Shown: positions 27,901-36,458, numbered from the stretch's first letter. The stretch is 64,000 bases of DNA from an uncultured Fibrobacter sp. (GCF_947166265.1 NZ_CAMVDO010000015.1:1-64000); one strand, 5' to 3'. Notes: generated by a model from the sequence alone, not told the origin. A program made the numbers and translations.

Positions 27901-27949
27901 GGCTGAAGTCGAAAAGCTGTATAACGAAAAGTTCGGAGGCAATGCCTAA
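24908..27949 (+). CDS. long acidic TPR protein with tandem repeats, coupled to pilT (FimV-like in plan)
   Basis: 1013 residues from the ATG at 24908 (SD AGAGGTG). An N-terminal TPR-like region (about 1-135: AFAWLADLEREAGDLDKAL, AAQQIMGDAYDKL) and a C-terminal TPR (about 955-1010: TLAEIYFDQGLYGKALEIYKDL) flank about 800 residues of Glu/Ala/Pro-rich disordered sequence. This contains three long near-identical repeats. A short motif of the type AFDSIFGEDELPEEKP recurs about eight times (ALSDMFGLDDDL, AFDSLFGTEDDI, AFASMFGDDDDL, SFDSLFGKDDSL, AFKGLFDMDDDAL). No signal peptide or membrane segment is seen, so it is probably cytoplasmic. Its stop overlaps the pilT start (TAATG), implying a role with the pilus retraction motor. 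FimV has a similar acidic-TPR plan but membrane anchoring; homology is not claimed. Confidence 0.75.
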   Translation: MAVTLDSLKKSIGKKNANSRAFAWLADLEREAGDLDKALQRVDGGLTLYPNDVAAMLVRAKILFQKESYDSCVEECEKVLIVDPFNLAAQQIMGDAYDKLENIGERNVCYRRLHDMDPLNTFWKDEYDVVVGSVAAAAMAGEISDTDFSMPGENGSMDMSDEFKMDAPSDEFNLDEPQAAEGAPQGEDFSVDGAAESDDPFAALASMMPGSDDADDSAMEDLSASLDSALDSIAVNPPEQEMEEFPADENISVSDVGSALSDMFGLDDDLEPEETSQPAASADTDIPESIDDSAEANVSSVFSSTPVEAPASTDSDEPTTIDNAFDSIFGEDELPEEKPQDAAPETAQESAQDEAAFTLDEPAAEEGGLFEKSADADMNLTGEWSPSPTPAVEDSSDEVLDIDAPAEAPEAATPVAEAPAAAADEPTTIDNAFDSIFGEDELPEEKPQETAPEVAQEESAQDDSAFTLDEPAAEEGGLFEKSADADMNLTGDWSPSPAPAVEESSDEVLDIDAPAEESLSLDETPAETPAAEASVEEAPAVETPAAVADEPTTIDNAFDSIFGEDELPEEKPQDAAPEAAQEESSQDDAAFTLDEPAAEEGGLFEKSADADMNLTGDWSPSPVPAEDEAPVAETAPAPADEVLDVAAADESLDLEAPADETLSLDETPAEESLSLDDIKLDNVAPAAEESTPVTLDEIPAETETVETASEQEVAASTEAPAETKPADDGFSVDSAFDSLFGTEDDIPEEKPQTENVEEAPAEESASLAEQVNQAESELEMPEVKEEQSDIAKEMGGAFASMFGDDDDLDLPVSKGEAEAPAENSQEATGALIEESFGKASEDEISDDLDASFDSLFGKDDSLEEDLTVPAEEKPAAETPAATGMATEQPKDLDSLESEVSGAFKGLFDMDDDALPEEKPSNNGVDFLMSGDSDDEISAGLINNPDAPLDRGAHDLDESLNTRTLAEIYFDQGLYGKALEIYKDLVQKEPENEDIAARMAEVEKLYNEKFGGNA

Positions 27950-29061
27950 TGGCTGAACAGCAACCGCAGCTGCGTATTGAAAAGCTGCTTCGCGAAATGG
28001 TGAACCGCAATGCGTCTGATATGCATTTGCGCGTAGGTGTTCCGCCTGTATACCGTATTAACGGTGCCTTGCAGCGTCCGTTCGATATTCGTGTCGATTC
28101 CTTGATGATGGATTCCTTCTTGGATGATATCATGAACCGCGACCAGAAACAGCGCTTTGAAGCGAATAAGGAATGCGACTTTGCCGTGGGTGCCCGCGAT
28201 ATGGGCCGTTTCCGTGTGAACGTTTTCCGTCAGCGTGGAACGATTGCTGTTGTGATCCGTCACATTAAGGCGAAGATTCCGGCATTCGAAGACCTGCAGC
28301 TGCCCGAAGTGATTCGTGACATGGCCTTAACCAAGCGCGGACTCGTGCTTGTGACGGGTACGACGGGTTCGGGTAAGTCGACAACGCTTGCTGCCATGCT
28401 GGACTACATTAACCAGCAAGAAGCGGTGAACATCATTACGGTCGAAGACCCGATTGAATACCTTTACCGCGACAACAAGGCGATTATTTCTCAGCGTGAA
28501 ATTGGCGTGGATACGCTTTCGTATGCAAACGCCCTGCGTGCCGCCCTCCGTCAGGACCCGGATGTGCTTCTGGTGGGCGAAATTCGTGACCTTGAAACCA
28601 TGCAGATTGCCATGACTGCTGCCGATACGGGCCACATGGTGTTTGCGACGATTCATACCACGAATGCGACCGAAACGATTCACCGTGTGCTTTCGATGTA
28701 TCCGCCGCACCAGCATGACGAAATCCGCTTGCTGCTTTCCGAAGTGCTTGCGGGCATTATTTCGCTCCGCTTATTGCCGACCAAGGATGGTAACGGGCGA
28801 GTGCCTGCTGCCGAAATCCTGGTGAATACGGCGGCCATCAAGGAATACATCGAAGACAAGGACAAGAACGACCTGATTGAACAGGCTATTGCCGAAGGCC
28901 ACATGCAGTACCGTAGCCAGACCTTCGACCAGGCGCTCCTGAAACTTTACGAAGAAGAAAAGATTTCCCTTGAAACGGCTATGAATGCGGCGACGAACCC
29001 CGATGACTTCGACCTTAAGATTCGCGGTATTTCGGGTACTTCTGAACGTGGCTGGATGTAG
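27949..29061 (+). CDS. pilT: type IV pilus retraction ATPase PilT
   Basis: 370 residues. N-terminal PAS-like domain with NRNASDMHLRVGVPPVYRING, then Walker A GTTGSGKS (about 136-143), EDPIEYLY (Asp box), RQDPDVLLVGEIRDLET (Walker B) and GHMVFATIHTTNA (His box). ISLRLLPTKDGNGRVPAAEIL near the end is close to the PilT AIRNLI-type region. It disassembles pili to drive retraction and twitching. Translation is coupled to the acidic TPR protein upstream, and a strong terminator follows. Confidence 0.93.
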   Translation: MAEQQPQLRIEKLLREMVNRNASDMHLRVGVPPVYRINGALQRPFDIRVDSLMMDSFLDDIMNRDQKQRFEANKECDFAVGARDMGRFRVNVFRQRGTIAVVIRHIKAKIPAFEDLQLPEVIRDMALTKRGLVLVTGTTGSGKSTTLAAMLDYINQQEAVNIITVEDPIEYLYRDNKAIISQREIGVDTLSYANALRAALRQDPDVLLVGEIRDLETMQIAMTAADTGHMVFATIHTTNATETIHRVLSMYPPHQHDEIRLLLSEVLAGIISLRLLPTKDGNGRVPAAEILVNTAAIKEYIEDKDKNDLIEQAIAEGHMQYRSQTFDQALLKLYEEEKISLETAMNAATNPDDFDLKIRGISGTSERGWM

Positions 29062-29099
29062 TTTTTCGGAAAGTCCTTTTTTCGAAGAAATTCTTTTCA

Positions 29100-29132
29100 T
29101 TTACACCCTTCACAAAGGGTGTAAATTTTTTT
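29100..29132 (+). terminator. Rho-independent terminator after pilT
   Basis: TTTACACCCTT and AAGGGTGTAAA form an 11-bp stem around CACA, followed by seven T. It lies about 38 nt after the pilT stop. Confidence 0.9.
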
Positions 29133-29164
29133 AAATTTGGCGCCGTCTTAAGAACGGAGTGCCC

Positions 29165-31066
29165 ATGCCCAATATTCACGCCAAAGAATCCCTCCAGAGT
29201 TTCCTCGCTGGCGTCAAGACGACCATTACCCCTGAACTTTTCCGCACGGTACGCAGAGGCTATAACAAGAAAAGCTTCATCAGCGACCTGATGTCGGGCC
29301 TCATCGTGGGCATTCTCGCGCTTCCGCTTGCGATTGCGTTCGCTATCGCCTCGGGCGTGGGTCCGGAACAGGGCCTCTACACGGCCATCATCGCTGGTTT
29401 CGCCATTTCTTTCCTGGGCGGTTCCCGTTTCCAGATCGGCGGCCCCACCGGCGCCTTCATCGTGATCGTCTACGGCATCGTGAGCCAGTACGGTTACGAT
29501 GGCCTTGCCTCGGCAACGCTCCTGGCCGGTATCCTCCTGATTATTTTCGGCCTCGCGAAATTCGGTGCCATTATCAAGTTCATTCCGTTCCCGGTGACCG
29601 TGGGCTTTACCGCGGGTATTGCGATTATCATTGCGCTTGGCCAGGTGCCAAACTTCTTCGGCCTGCGTTTTTTGGCGAAGGATCCGGCCGATGCCGTGGG
29701 TAAGATCAAGCTTTACGCCTCTTCGCTCGATACCATCAACATTTACGCGGTAATTGTGGGGCTTGTGGCGCTCGCCGTTTGCATCTTGTGGCCGAAGATT
29801 ACGACGAAGGTTCCCGGTTCCCTGATTGCAATTATTGTCGCTACGGTCATGGTGAAGGTTCTTGGCTGGGATGACCCGATCAACGGTCACGGCGTGGTGA
29901 CTATCGGCATGAAAAACCACATCCCGAGCGGTTTCCCGATGCCGCACCTGCCGAATATCAGCCTCGAAATGATGCAGAAGGTGTTCCAGCCTGCTTTGAC
30001 GATCGCTATTCTCGGTGCCATTGAATCGCTGCTTTCTGCCGTGGTGGCTGACGGTATGACCTCGACCAAGCACCGTTCCAATACCGAACTTTTTGGCCAG
30101 GGTGTCGCGAATATCCTTTCTCCGATGTTTGGCGGTATCCCGGCTACGGGTGCCATTGCCCGTACGGCGACCAACATCCGTAACGGTGCCGTGAGCCCGA
30201 TTTCGGGCCTGGTGCATGCGGTGGTGCTCCTCCTCATTATGCTCGTGCTCGGCAAGTACGCCGAAATGATCCCGATGGCAGCCCTTGCCGCCGTGCTTTT
30301 CCAGGTGGCCTTCAATATGTGCGGCTACCGCAGCTTCATCAAGATGTTCAAGGCTCCGAAGAGCGACGTTATCGTGATGCTTGTGGCCTTCTTCCTCACG
30401 GTGATTATCGACCTTACGGTTGCGATTGAAGTCGGCGTTCTCCTTGCCGCGGTGCTCTTTATTAAGCGCATGAGCGACGTTTCCGAAATGGAAACGGTGA
30501 CGGAAGCCCTCAAGGAAGACGACGAAGAAGCCGCCCACAACGATCTCAGCCGCCAGGTGCCAAAGGGTGTGGTGGTGTACGAACTCGCCGGTTCCCTTTT
30601 CTTTGGTGCGGTGGACAAGTTCAAGGACACCATGGCCCGCATCTCGGACAAGCCGAAGATCCTTATTCTGCGTATGCGTAGCGTGTCTAGCATCGATGCC
30701 GCCGGTATCCAGATGATCGAGGACCTGCTGAACCGTTGCAACCGCGAAGGGACGCAGCTCTTGCTGTCGGGCGTGCATGCCCAGCCGGTGGTGGCGCTTA
30801 CCCGTGCAGGCGTCCTCAAGCAGCTTGGCGAAGAAAACGCCCTCGGTAACATCGACGCGGCCCTCAACCGTGCCCGCGAACTCCTCGGACTTCCGATTGT
30901 CGATACCTCGCACGAAAAGCAGCAGGCCCCGACGGTGTCTTGGGAAAGAAACCTCGACAAGCCGTGGATGCCTGAAGAATCGAACGCCGCGATTGCCGAA
31001 GAGACACCGGAAGTCATCGCTGAAAAGATGATGGACGAACCCGTCGTGAAAATCGAAGAAAAGTAA
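29165..31066 (+). CDS. SulP-family anion transporter with STAS domain
   Basis: 633 residues from the ATG at 29165 (SD CGGAG). The SulP core (about 30-440) includes SDLMSGLIVGILALPLAIAFAIASGVGPEQGLYTA-type opening motifs (key residues GLIVGI, LPLAIA, GPEQGLYT) and GGPTGAFIVIV. The cytosolic STAS domain (about 465-570) has VYELAGSLFFGAVDKF and RMRSVSSIDAAGIQMIEDL. Family members carry sulfate, bicarbonate or dicarboxylates; the substrate cannot be read from sequence. A rumen organism would have use for bicarbonate uptake in succinate production, but this is speculation. The acidic C-terminal tail is about 50 residues. Confidence 0.9.
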   Translation: MPNIHAKESLQSFLAGVKTTITPELFRTVRRGYNKKSFISDLMSGLIVGILALPLAIAFAIASGVGPEQGLYTAIIAGFAISFLGGSRFQIGGPTGAFIVIVYGIVSQYGYDGLASATLLAGILLIIFGLAKFGAIIKFIPFPVTVGFTAGIAIIIALGQVPNFFGLRFLAKDPADAVGKIKLYASSLDTINIYAVIVGLVALAVCILWPKITTKVPGSLIAIIVATVMVKVLGWDDPINGHGVVTIGMKNHIPSGFPMPHLPNISLEMMQKVFQPALTIAILGAIESLLSAVVADGMTSTKHRSNTELFGQGVANILSPMFGGIPATGAIARTATNIRNGAVSPISGLVHAVVLLLIMLVLGKYAEMIPMAALAAVLFQVAFNMCGYRSFIKMFKAPKSDVIVMLVAFFLTVIIDLTVAIEVGVLLAAVLFIKRMSDVSEMETVTEALKEDDEEAAHNDLSRQVPKGVVVYELAGSLFFGAVDKFKDTMARISDKPKILILRMRSVSSIDAAGIQMIEDLLNRCNREGTQLLLSGVHAQPVVALTRAGVLKQLGEENALGNIDAALNRARELLGLPIVDTSHEKQQAPTVSWERNLDKPWMPEESNAAIAEETPEVIAEKMMDEPVVKIEEK

Positions 31067-31107
31067 CTCGGCATGCCTGCAGTGTCGTAGGTTAGATGCT
31101 GAATGGT

Positions 31108-31141
31108 GCCCGTGACTTTGCTGTGCGAAGGCGGGCTTTTT
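31108..31141 (+). terminator. possible terminator after the SulP gene
   Basis: GCCCG (31108-31112) and CGGGC (31132-31136) can close a hairpin with an imperfect inner TTTGC/GCGAA helix, followed by TTTTT. The outer stem is only 5 bp. Confidence 0.5.
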
Positions 31142-31173
31142 CTATGGTGAAAATCTTTTCTATTTTATAGCTT

Positions 31174-32292
31174 ATGGCAAAGAAGAAAAAAGTTTGGAAG
31201 TCGCCGGCGATGGCTCAGGCCATGCGCAGCAAGGAAGATAAACTTCGTGAAACGCTTACGCAGATTGTGAGCGGACAGAGCCGGCTTTTACACCGCCCCG
31301 ATGATTTGTACGAGGCGATTGCGAACGGCATCGACGAAATCGAAAATTTCAAGAATCCGAAGGATCAGCTGGAACTTTTGGCGTGGACGCTCCGTGCGGA
31401 CTTTATTTCGTTCAAGGCGGACAGCGACGAAGAAAAGGAATACTGGGACAATCTTTTTTACGATGCGGGAACGTTCTTTGTGGAACTGGCCTCGCAGTAT
31501 AGCGATAAGGACTATGTGGCGGACTTGGTTCACGACTTGGCGATGCGCCATGTGGGGGGCGAGGGCCGTTCGGTGGTGTTCCTGAGTGTCGAAGAAATTT
31601 TGCCCAGGGAACGTGCACAGGCCTTGCTCGAAGAATTGATCAACAAGGTCACCGAAGTCGATCAGGGAAACCGTGAAGACATTCTGGATGCCATTTGCGA
31701 CATGGCGGACTCTATCAAGGATGCGGCGAACTTTGCGAAGGCAGCACTCCTCAAGGATCCGGACAAGAGCAACGCAACACTCATTGATATTGCCAATGCG
31801 CAGTTCATGGCGGGGAATATCGAACTCGCCAAGCAGTGGCTCGGCGATGTCCGTAACCCCGGCTCCGAAGACGAAGAGGCGTACCTCGATTTGCAGGCGG
31901 CGATTGCCGACAAGGAAGGCCGCAAGTCTGACTGCATCAAGATTGCGCGTACCTTGTACGAAACCTTCCCGAAGGTGATTAACCTCGGACGCTTGGCGGC
32001 GTTCTTGCCCGAAGCGGATGCGGACCGCGTTCTCAAGGAACATGAACAGTTCCGCAACGGCAATACCGCTGACTTGGAATTTATGCAGTTGCTCGCTTCG
32101 ATGAAGCGTTATGAACAGCTATCGGGCTACGTGACCCGTTTTGAGAAGGACTTGACGACTCTCGATGCCGAAGAACTGACGGGGCTTGCCGATTCGATTG
32201 AGCATGACGGGCAGAAGGCTTTGGCCGACCACATTCGCGACTGGATTGTGGAAGAACCCGAAGACGCGCAAGCCTTTGACGATAAGGATTAA
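31174..32292 (+). CDS. TPR-like hypothetical protein
   Basis: 372 residues, acidic and mostly helical with a very basic start (MAKKKKVWKSPAMAQAMRSK). Helical pairs such as NATLIDIANAQFMAGNIELAKQWLGDV and DLQAAIADKEGRKSDCIKIARTLYETFP look like degenerate tetratricopeptide repeats. No signal peptide or catalytic motif is visible, so it is probably a cytoplasmic scaffold. A TATTTTAT box lies 5 nt before the ATG with no SD, suggesting a leaderless message. It converges with the methyltransferase gene, with stops 2 nt apart. Confidence 0.6.
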   Translation: MAKKKKVWKSPAMAQAMRSKEDKLRETLTQIVSGQSRLLHRPDDLYEAIANGIDEIENFKNPKDQLELLAWTLRADFISFKADSDEEKEYWDNLFYDAGTFFVELASQYSDKDYVADLVHDLAMRHVGGEGRSVVFLSVEEILPRERAQALLEELINKVTEVDQGNREDILDAICDMADSIKDAANFAKAALLKDPDKSNATLIDIANAQFMAGNIELAKQWLGDVRNPGSEDEEAYLDLQAAIADKEGRKSDCIKIARTLYETFPKVINLGRLAAFLPEADADRVLKEHEQFRNGNTADLEFMQLLASMKRYEQLSGYVTRFEKDLTTLDAEELTGLADSIEHDGQKALADHIRDWIVEEPEDAQAFDDKD

Positions 32293-32294
32293 AA

Positions 32295-32840
32295 CTATTC
32301 CAGCAGCAGTTCCTGCGGGATAGCGCCTTCGATAACGAGGAGTCGCCGCTTGAGGTCGAGCCCCAGGGCGTAGCCGACCAGGCTTCCGCCCTTGCCCACC
32401 ACGCGATGGCAGGGAAGGATAATCTGTAGCGGGTTCGCGCGGAGGGCGGCGCCCACGGCACGTGTGGCGCGGGGCTCTCCAACTGCTTCGGCCACCTGCT
32501 GGTAGGTGCGAGTTTCTCCGTAAGGAATCTCGGCGATGGCCTCCCAGACTTTTTGCTGGAAATCGGTGCCGTACACCTTGAGCGGGAGCGAAAATTCGTG
32601 AAGCTTTCCGGCCAGGTACAGGTTCAATTGTTGCACCGCCTTGCGGTAGGCGCGAGCCACCGTCGAAGATAATGTCTGAACCATATCCGGCTCGGCATAG
32701 GCGCAGGCCTGAACCGAACTCGGAACGCCTTCTCCCGTATAGCGCAGGCTACACAGCTTGGATTTTTCAAACACGAACGTCCACTGCCCCCACAAGTTGC
32801 GGTGCGCAATCGTCGTGAATCTTGAATCCGAGAAGTTCAT
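32295..32840 (-). CDS. ogt: methylated-DNA-protein-cysteine methyltransferase
   Basis: 181 residues. The C-terminal domain carries the active site ILPCHRVVGKGGSLVGYALGLDLKR (nucleophile Cys in PCHRV) and the helix-turn-helix region PYGETRTYQQVAEAVGEPRATRAVG. It repairs O6-alkylguanine by irreversible transfer to Cys. The N-terminal domain fits the Ogt/MGMT type without an Ada regulatory domain. On the minus strand TATATTCA lies 4 nt before the ATG and no SD is seen, another probable short leader. Confidence 0.93.
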   Translation of the reverse strand: MNFSDSRFTTIAHRNLWGQWTFVFEKSKLCSLRYTGEGVPSSVQACAYAEPDMVQTLSSTVARAYRKAVQQLNLYLAGKLHEFSLPLKVYGTDFQQKVWEAIAEIPYGETRTYQQVAEAVGEPRATRAVGAALRANPLQIILPCHRVVGKGGSLVGYALGLDLKRRLLVIEGAIPQELLLE

Positions 32841-32861
32841 GGTATGAATATAAAAAGGTGT

Positions 32862-32915
32862 CGGGTTTCAGGCAACAGGTTTCTCAAAAGGGATCAGGTT
32901 CAGGCGACTGGTTTC
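32862..32915. repeat. CAGGTTTC/CAGGCAACAGG low-complexity repeat
   Basis: GGGTTTCAGGCAACAGG, TCAGGTTCAGGCGACTGG and GTTTCAG form a loosely periodic stretch between the divergent ogt and FISUMP genes. It is the inverted relative of the words at 5946-5973. Confidence 0.4.
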
Positions 32916-32964
32916 AGAAAAAATTATATTTCTCCACAATTCTTTCATCAGAGGTGTTTTGTTT

Positions 32965-34905
32965 ATGCTTGGAAAGAAAAATACGATGTTTTTAATTGGT
33001 CTCCTGTTTTTGTTTGCCTGTTTTGTCGCTTGCGGCGATGACTCGGGTAACAATTCAACAGATAAGGAACTCCAAGAAGAGATTGAAAGTTCCTCTGATG
33101 AATCTATTTCGTCCAGTTCTATTTCGCAAAAAAAGAATAAATCCTCTTCTAGCGAAGTCGAAAAGAATACCAAAGCTAGTTCAGGTAAAGAAAGTGAAAA
33201 AAATGTTTCGAGTAGCAGCAAAACTGGAGATAAAAAAGCCTCAAGTGATAGTAAGTCTTCTGGAATAGATGAATTGTCCAGTTCGTCGAGTTCAGAGAAA
33301 AATTCTGCACAAAGTAGTTCTAGCAAGAAAAATAAGGGGCAAATACAAAAGAGCTCTGTGACCGATTGGCGCGATAATCATACTTATAAGACTGTCAAAA
33401 TTGGCAATCAGGAATGGTTTGCCGAAAACCTAAATTACGATGATCGGAAGTCTATTTGCCCGATGCATGACGCTGCAAATTGCGATGCTTATGGACGTTT
33501 ATACACTTTTGATGGTGCGGAAAAGAAATCGGATATTTGGAGTGTTTGCCCAGAAGGCTGGCATGTTCCGGATTCATTGGAATGGATGGAATTATTTGAT
33601 TATGTGTCTAAACATAACGAGGGTGAAGGTATTGCTGTGAGCCTAAAGGCCAAGGACGGTTGGTATGCGGAGGGGGATTCCGTTCTTGTTGAAGGAGATG
33701 GATATCATGGTTTTGTAGAAAGTTTAGATTCCTTAAGAATCGGAGCCCAAAAAGGAACGGATCGATTTGGCTTTGCCGCTCTTCCGGCGGGCGTTTGCTG
33801 GGATAATGGTTGTCATGTGGGGGATGACGCCCGTTTTGTTGTCAAGTATATTCTTATGGAGGATCGTGGATGTTATGGAAATGGTGGATTCAAATTTGCT
33901 TTTGATAAAAATGACGTATTTTATGATGAAGATGTAACCTATTCCTATAGTTCGGTGCGATGTGTCAAGGACCCTGTCATAAAAATTGATTCAATGCCAA
34001 GACTTGCCGTTTTTGATTCAAAGGTATGGATGGTTGAGGATTTGTCCCATAATGGTTCGACAGAGTTCTCGATTGAAGAAGCCGTTGTTGCTTGCCCCGA
34101 AGGATGGCGCTTGCCTAAGTCCGATGAGTATGATTCGGTTGCTAGAAAATGTCTCTTTGATAGCTTTTTTGAAAATAGTGGGGATTTCTTCTTTTATGGT
34201 TTTGAAGATCAACCCATTGGTGTAAAAATGCATATTGAAAAAATGTCTACTGAAAAATGTAGTCAATGGTCTTATGTGACACCATATTATTCTGCCCCCA
34301 AGCATGTTCGCTGTATCTCTGAGTGGTCTTATAAAACAGTGTCAGGTTGTTCTTGCACGGCATCGAAGTATAATCCAAAAGATAGTTCTATTTCGTGGAA
34401 AGTTTCGGGCTGTAACGAAAACAATTCTAAAATTGAAAAATATGCATGGAAATTTGGCGAAAATAGCGCTGATGTGAAAATCTCAGGTTCAAAGGCGATA
34501 AAAAAATTCAAGCATAATGAGCTGGTGACTCCTGCGGTACACGTTATAAGTAATTTGTCTGTTCCAGGGGCAACCTTTGAAGACTCTTTATTGTTGGATT
34601 GTTCCGCTGGAGTGGGAACACCTGCAGATACGATATTATTTTCTGATAATGATGTTTCTGTTTTTGTGCCTACAGGGAAAAATTTTGTTGCGAAAAAGAA
34701 TGTTAAATGTGCTTATGCTACTTATGTAACTGTAAGTTGTAATCCAATTGATATACAAGATCAGGATATTTTTATAAAGATTGCTGATAAATTGTACGAA
34801 GGAGAGTGGGGAAAGATTACTGCAAAGGTTGAGGAGCTGTGTGAGGAGGATGTCTTTAGCATCGAGGCTTCTGCAAATATGGAATGTAGTCTGCACCTTT
34901 TTTAA
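32965..34905 (+). CDS. FISUMP-domain lipoprotein with two domain copies
   Basis: 646 residues from the ATG at 32965 (SD GAGGTG). Lipoprotein signal with lipobox FVAC (Cys about 21), then a Ser/Lys-rich linker of about 100 residues with repeated SSS clusters. The first FISUMP domain spans about 130-335 (TVKIGNQEWFAENLNYDD, CPEGWHVPDSLEWMELF, FAALPAGVCW, SVRCVKD). A shorter second copy follows at about 345-455 (DSKVWMVEDLSHNG, VACPEGWRLPKSDEY, HVRCIS). The C-terminal region (about 460-646) has beta-sandwich, PKD-like character (YAWKFGENSADVKISG). The family is abundant in Fibrobacter; individual functions are unknown, and surface or outer-membrane exposure is likely. The gene is AT-richer than its neighbours. 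Confidence 0.85.
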   Translation: MLGKKNTMFLIGLLFLFACFVACGDDSGNNSTDKELQEEIESSSDESISSSSISQKKNKSSSSEVEKNTKASSGKESEKNVSSSSKTGDKKASSDSKSSGIDELSSSSSSEKNSAQSSSSKKNKGQIQKSSVTDWRDNHTYKTVKIGNQEWFAENLNYDDRKSICPMHDAANCDAYGRLYTFDGAEKKSDIWSVCPEGWHVPDSLEWMELFDYVSKHNEGEGIAVSLKAKDGWYAEGDSVLVEGDGYHGFVESLDSLRIGAQKGTDRFGFAALPAGVCWDNGCHVGDDARFVVKYILMEDRGCYGNGGFKFAFDKNDVFYDEDVTYSYSSVRCVKDPVIKIDSMPRLAVFDSKVWMVEDLSHNGSTEFSIEEAVVACPEGWRLPKSDEYDSVARKCLFDSFFENSGDFFFYGFEDQPIGVKMHIEKMSTEKCSQWSYVTPYYSAPKHVRCISEWSYKTVSGCSCTASKYNPKDSSISWKVSGCNENNSKIEKYAWKFGENSADVKISGSKAIKKFKHNELVTPAVHVISNLSVPGATFEDSLLLDCSAGVGTPADTILFSDNDVSVFVPTGKNFVAKKNVKCAYATYVTVSCNPIDIQDQDIFIKIADKLYEGEWGKITAKVEELCEEDVFSIEASANMECSLHLF

Positions 34906-34980
34906 AAAGTTAATGTAAATAACTCTAGGAACTATAGTCTATTAACGAGTAACGACTTTCTATTTACTACTTTTCTGCAT

Positions 34981-36411
34981 ATGGAATCTTACTTTTTTAT
35001 CGGTGTAGCGGGCGTAGGCATGAGTGCCATCGCCCAGTATCTTGTTGGCAAGGGTGTTGCAATTAGCGGTTCTGACCGCCAGTTCGGTGAGTTTTTGGCA
35101 GGCAAGTGCGAAAAGCCTCTTGTCATGACTCAGCTCGAAGAATGTGGAATCAAGTGCTTTGCACAGGATGGTTCTGGTGTCGTAGAAGGCCTGAATGCGG
35201 TGGTGGTGAGTACCGCCATCGAAGATACGAACCCGGACCTCAAACGCGCCAAGGAACTGGGAATCCCGGTAATGCACCGTAGCGAAATGCTCGCGAAGAT
35301 TTCAAAAGAGGCGAAGACCATCGCCGTTTCGGGCACCAGCGGAAAGTCCACCGTGACCGCCATGATTTATCATATTCTGCAATACGCTGGTCTCCAGCCG
35401 TCGGTCATGACGGGGGCGGGCCTTGTGAACTTGCAGAAAGAAGGCAAGATCGGTAACGCCGTGAGTGGCAAGGGGCAGTGGCTTGTGGTCGAAGCAGACG
35501 AAAGCGACGGAACGCTCGTGCGCTACGAACCTGAAATAGGCCTGATTTTGAATGTGGACAAGGACCATAAGGAATTGAGCGAACTCCAGGAAATCTTCCT
35601 CAAGTTCAGCCACAACATTCTCGATAACGGCAAGATTCTGATTGTTAACGACGCGCATCCGCTGGCCAAGAAGTTCAGCGCCGGTCGCGAATTCGATTTT
35701 GGTTTTGAAAATTATGTGGGTGTGCAGGGCACGGACTTCAAGTCTGTCGGAACCTCGATTCAGTTCCGCGTGCGTCACCAGGCAGAACTCGTGAAGTTCG
35801 TGGTGCCGCTCCCGGGCAAGCACAATATGGAAAACGCCCTGGCTGCAACGGCAGCCGCACTCCGCGCAGGAGTAACGCTCCATACGTGCGCCGACGCCCT
35901 AGCCACATTCCCCGGCGTGTTCCGCCGTCATCAGATTTTAGGAACGTTCAATGGCGTGACGCTGGTGGATGACTTTGCCCACAATCCGGCGAAGATTGCC
36001 GCGAGCATCAGGAGCGCGCAGGACTTTACCGAAGGCCGCGTTATCGCCTGGTTCCAGCCGCACGGTTTTGGCCCCACGCGATTCCTGCGCAAAGACCTTG
36101 TGGAATTTATCGCGAAGACGCTCCGCCCCAAGGACTTTGCAGACGATCGTGAAAACGATGTGATGTTCTTCAGCCAGATTTACTACGCCGGCGGCACCGT
36201 CACCCGCGACATTAGCGCCGGTGACCTCGCCGATGACCTGCTCCTCAAGGGCTGCGAAGCCATCTACATCGAAGACCGCAACGAATGTGCCGAGAAAATG
36301 GTGGAATACGCCCAGCCCGGCGACACCATCCTGCTGATGGGCGCGCGCGACCCGAGCTTGCAGGCCTTTGCGCAGCATGTGCAGGAGCTGCTAGAAGATA
36401 ATCTGATGTAA
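34981..36411 (+). CDS. MurC-like Mur ligase
   Basis: 476 residues. Three Mur-ligase domains: N-terminal Rossmann YFFIGVAGVGMSAIAQYL with SGSD; central ATPase with GTSGKST (about 118-124), VVEADESDGT and LNVDKDHKEL; and C-terminal DDFAHNPAKIAASI with FQPHGFGPTRF. Mur ligases add amino acids or peptides to UDP-MurNAc using ATP. The P-loop has Ser-Gly-Lys-Ser where classical MurC has His-Gly-Lys-Thr, and no dcw-cluster gene is nearby. It may therefore be a paralogue, such as a recycling (Mpl-type) ligase, rather than the biosynthetic MurC. Confidence 0.75.
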   Translation: MESYFFIGVAGVGMSAIAQYLVGKGVAISGSDRQFGEFLAGKCEKPLVMTQLEECGIKCFAQDGSGVVEGLNAVVVSTAIEDTNPDLKRAKELGIPVMHRSEMLAKISKEAKTIAVSGTSGKSTVTAMIYHILQYAGLQPSVMTGAGLVNLQKEGKIGNAVSGKGQWLVVEADESDGTLVRYEPEIGLILNVDKDHKELSELQEIFLKFSHNILDNGKILIVNDAHPLAKKFSAGREFDFGFENYVGVQGTDFKSVGTSIQFRVRHQAELVKFVVPLPGKHNMENALAATAAALRAGVTLHTCADALATFPGVFRRHQILGTFNGVTLVDDFAHNPAKIAASIRSAQDFTEGRVIAWFQPHGFGPTRFLRKDLVEFIAKTLRPKDFADDRENDVMFFSQIYYAGGTVTRDISAGDLADDLLLKGCEAIYIEDRNECAEKMVEYAQPGDTILLMGARDPSLQAFAQHVQELLEDNLM

Positions 36412-36458
36412 CTCTTCGATGAGTCGGTGTCTTGCTTTTATAATCCGAGGATTTTCTA

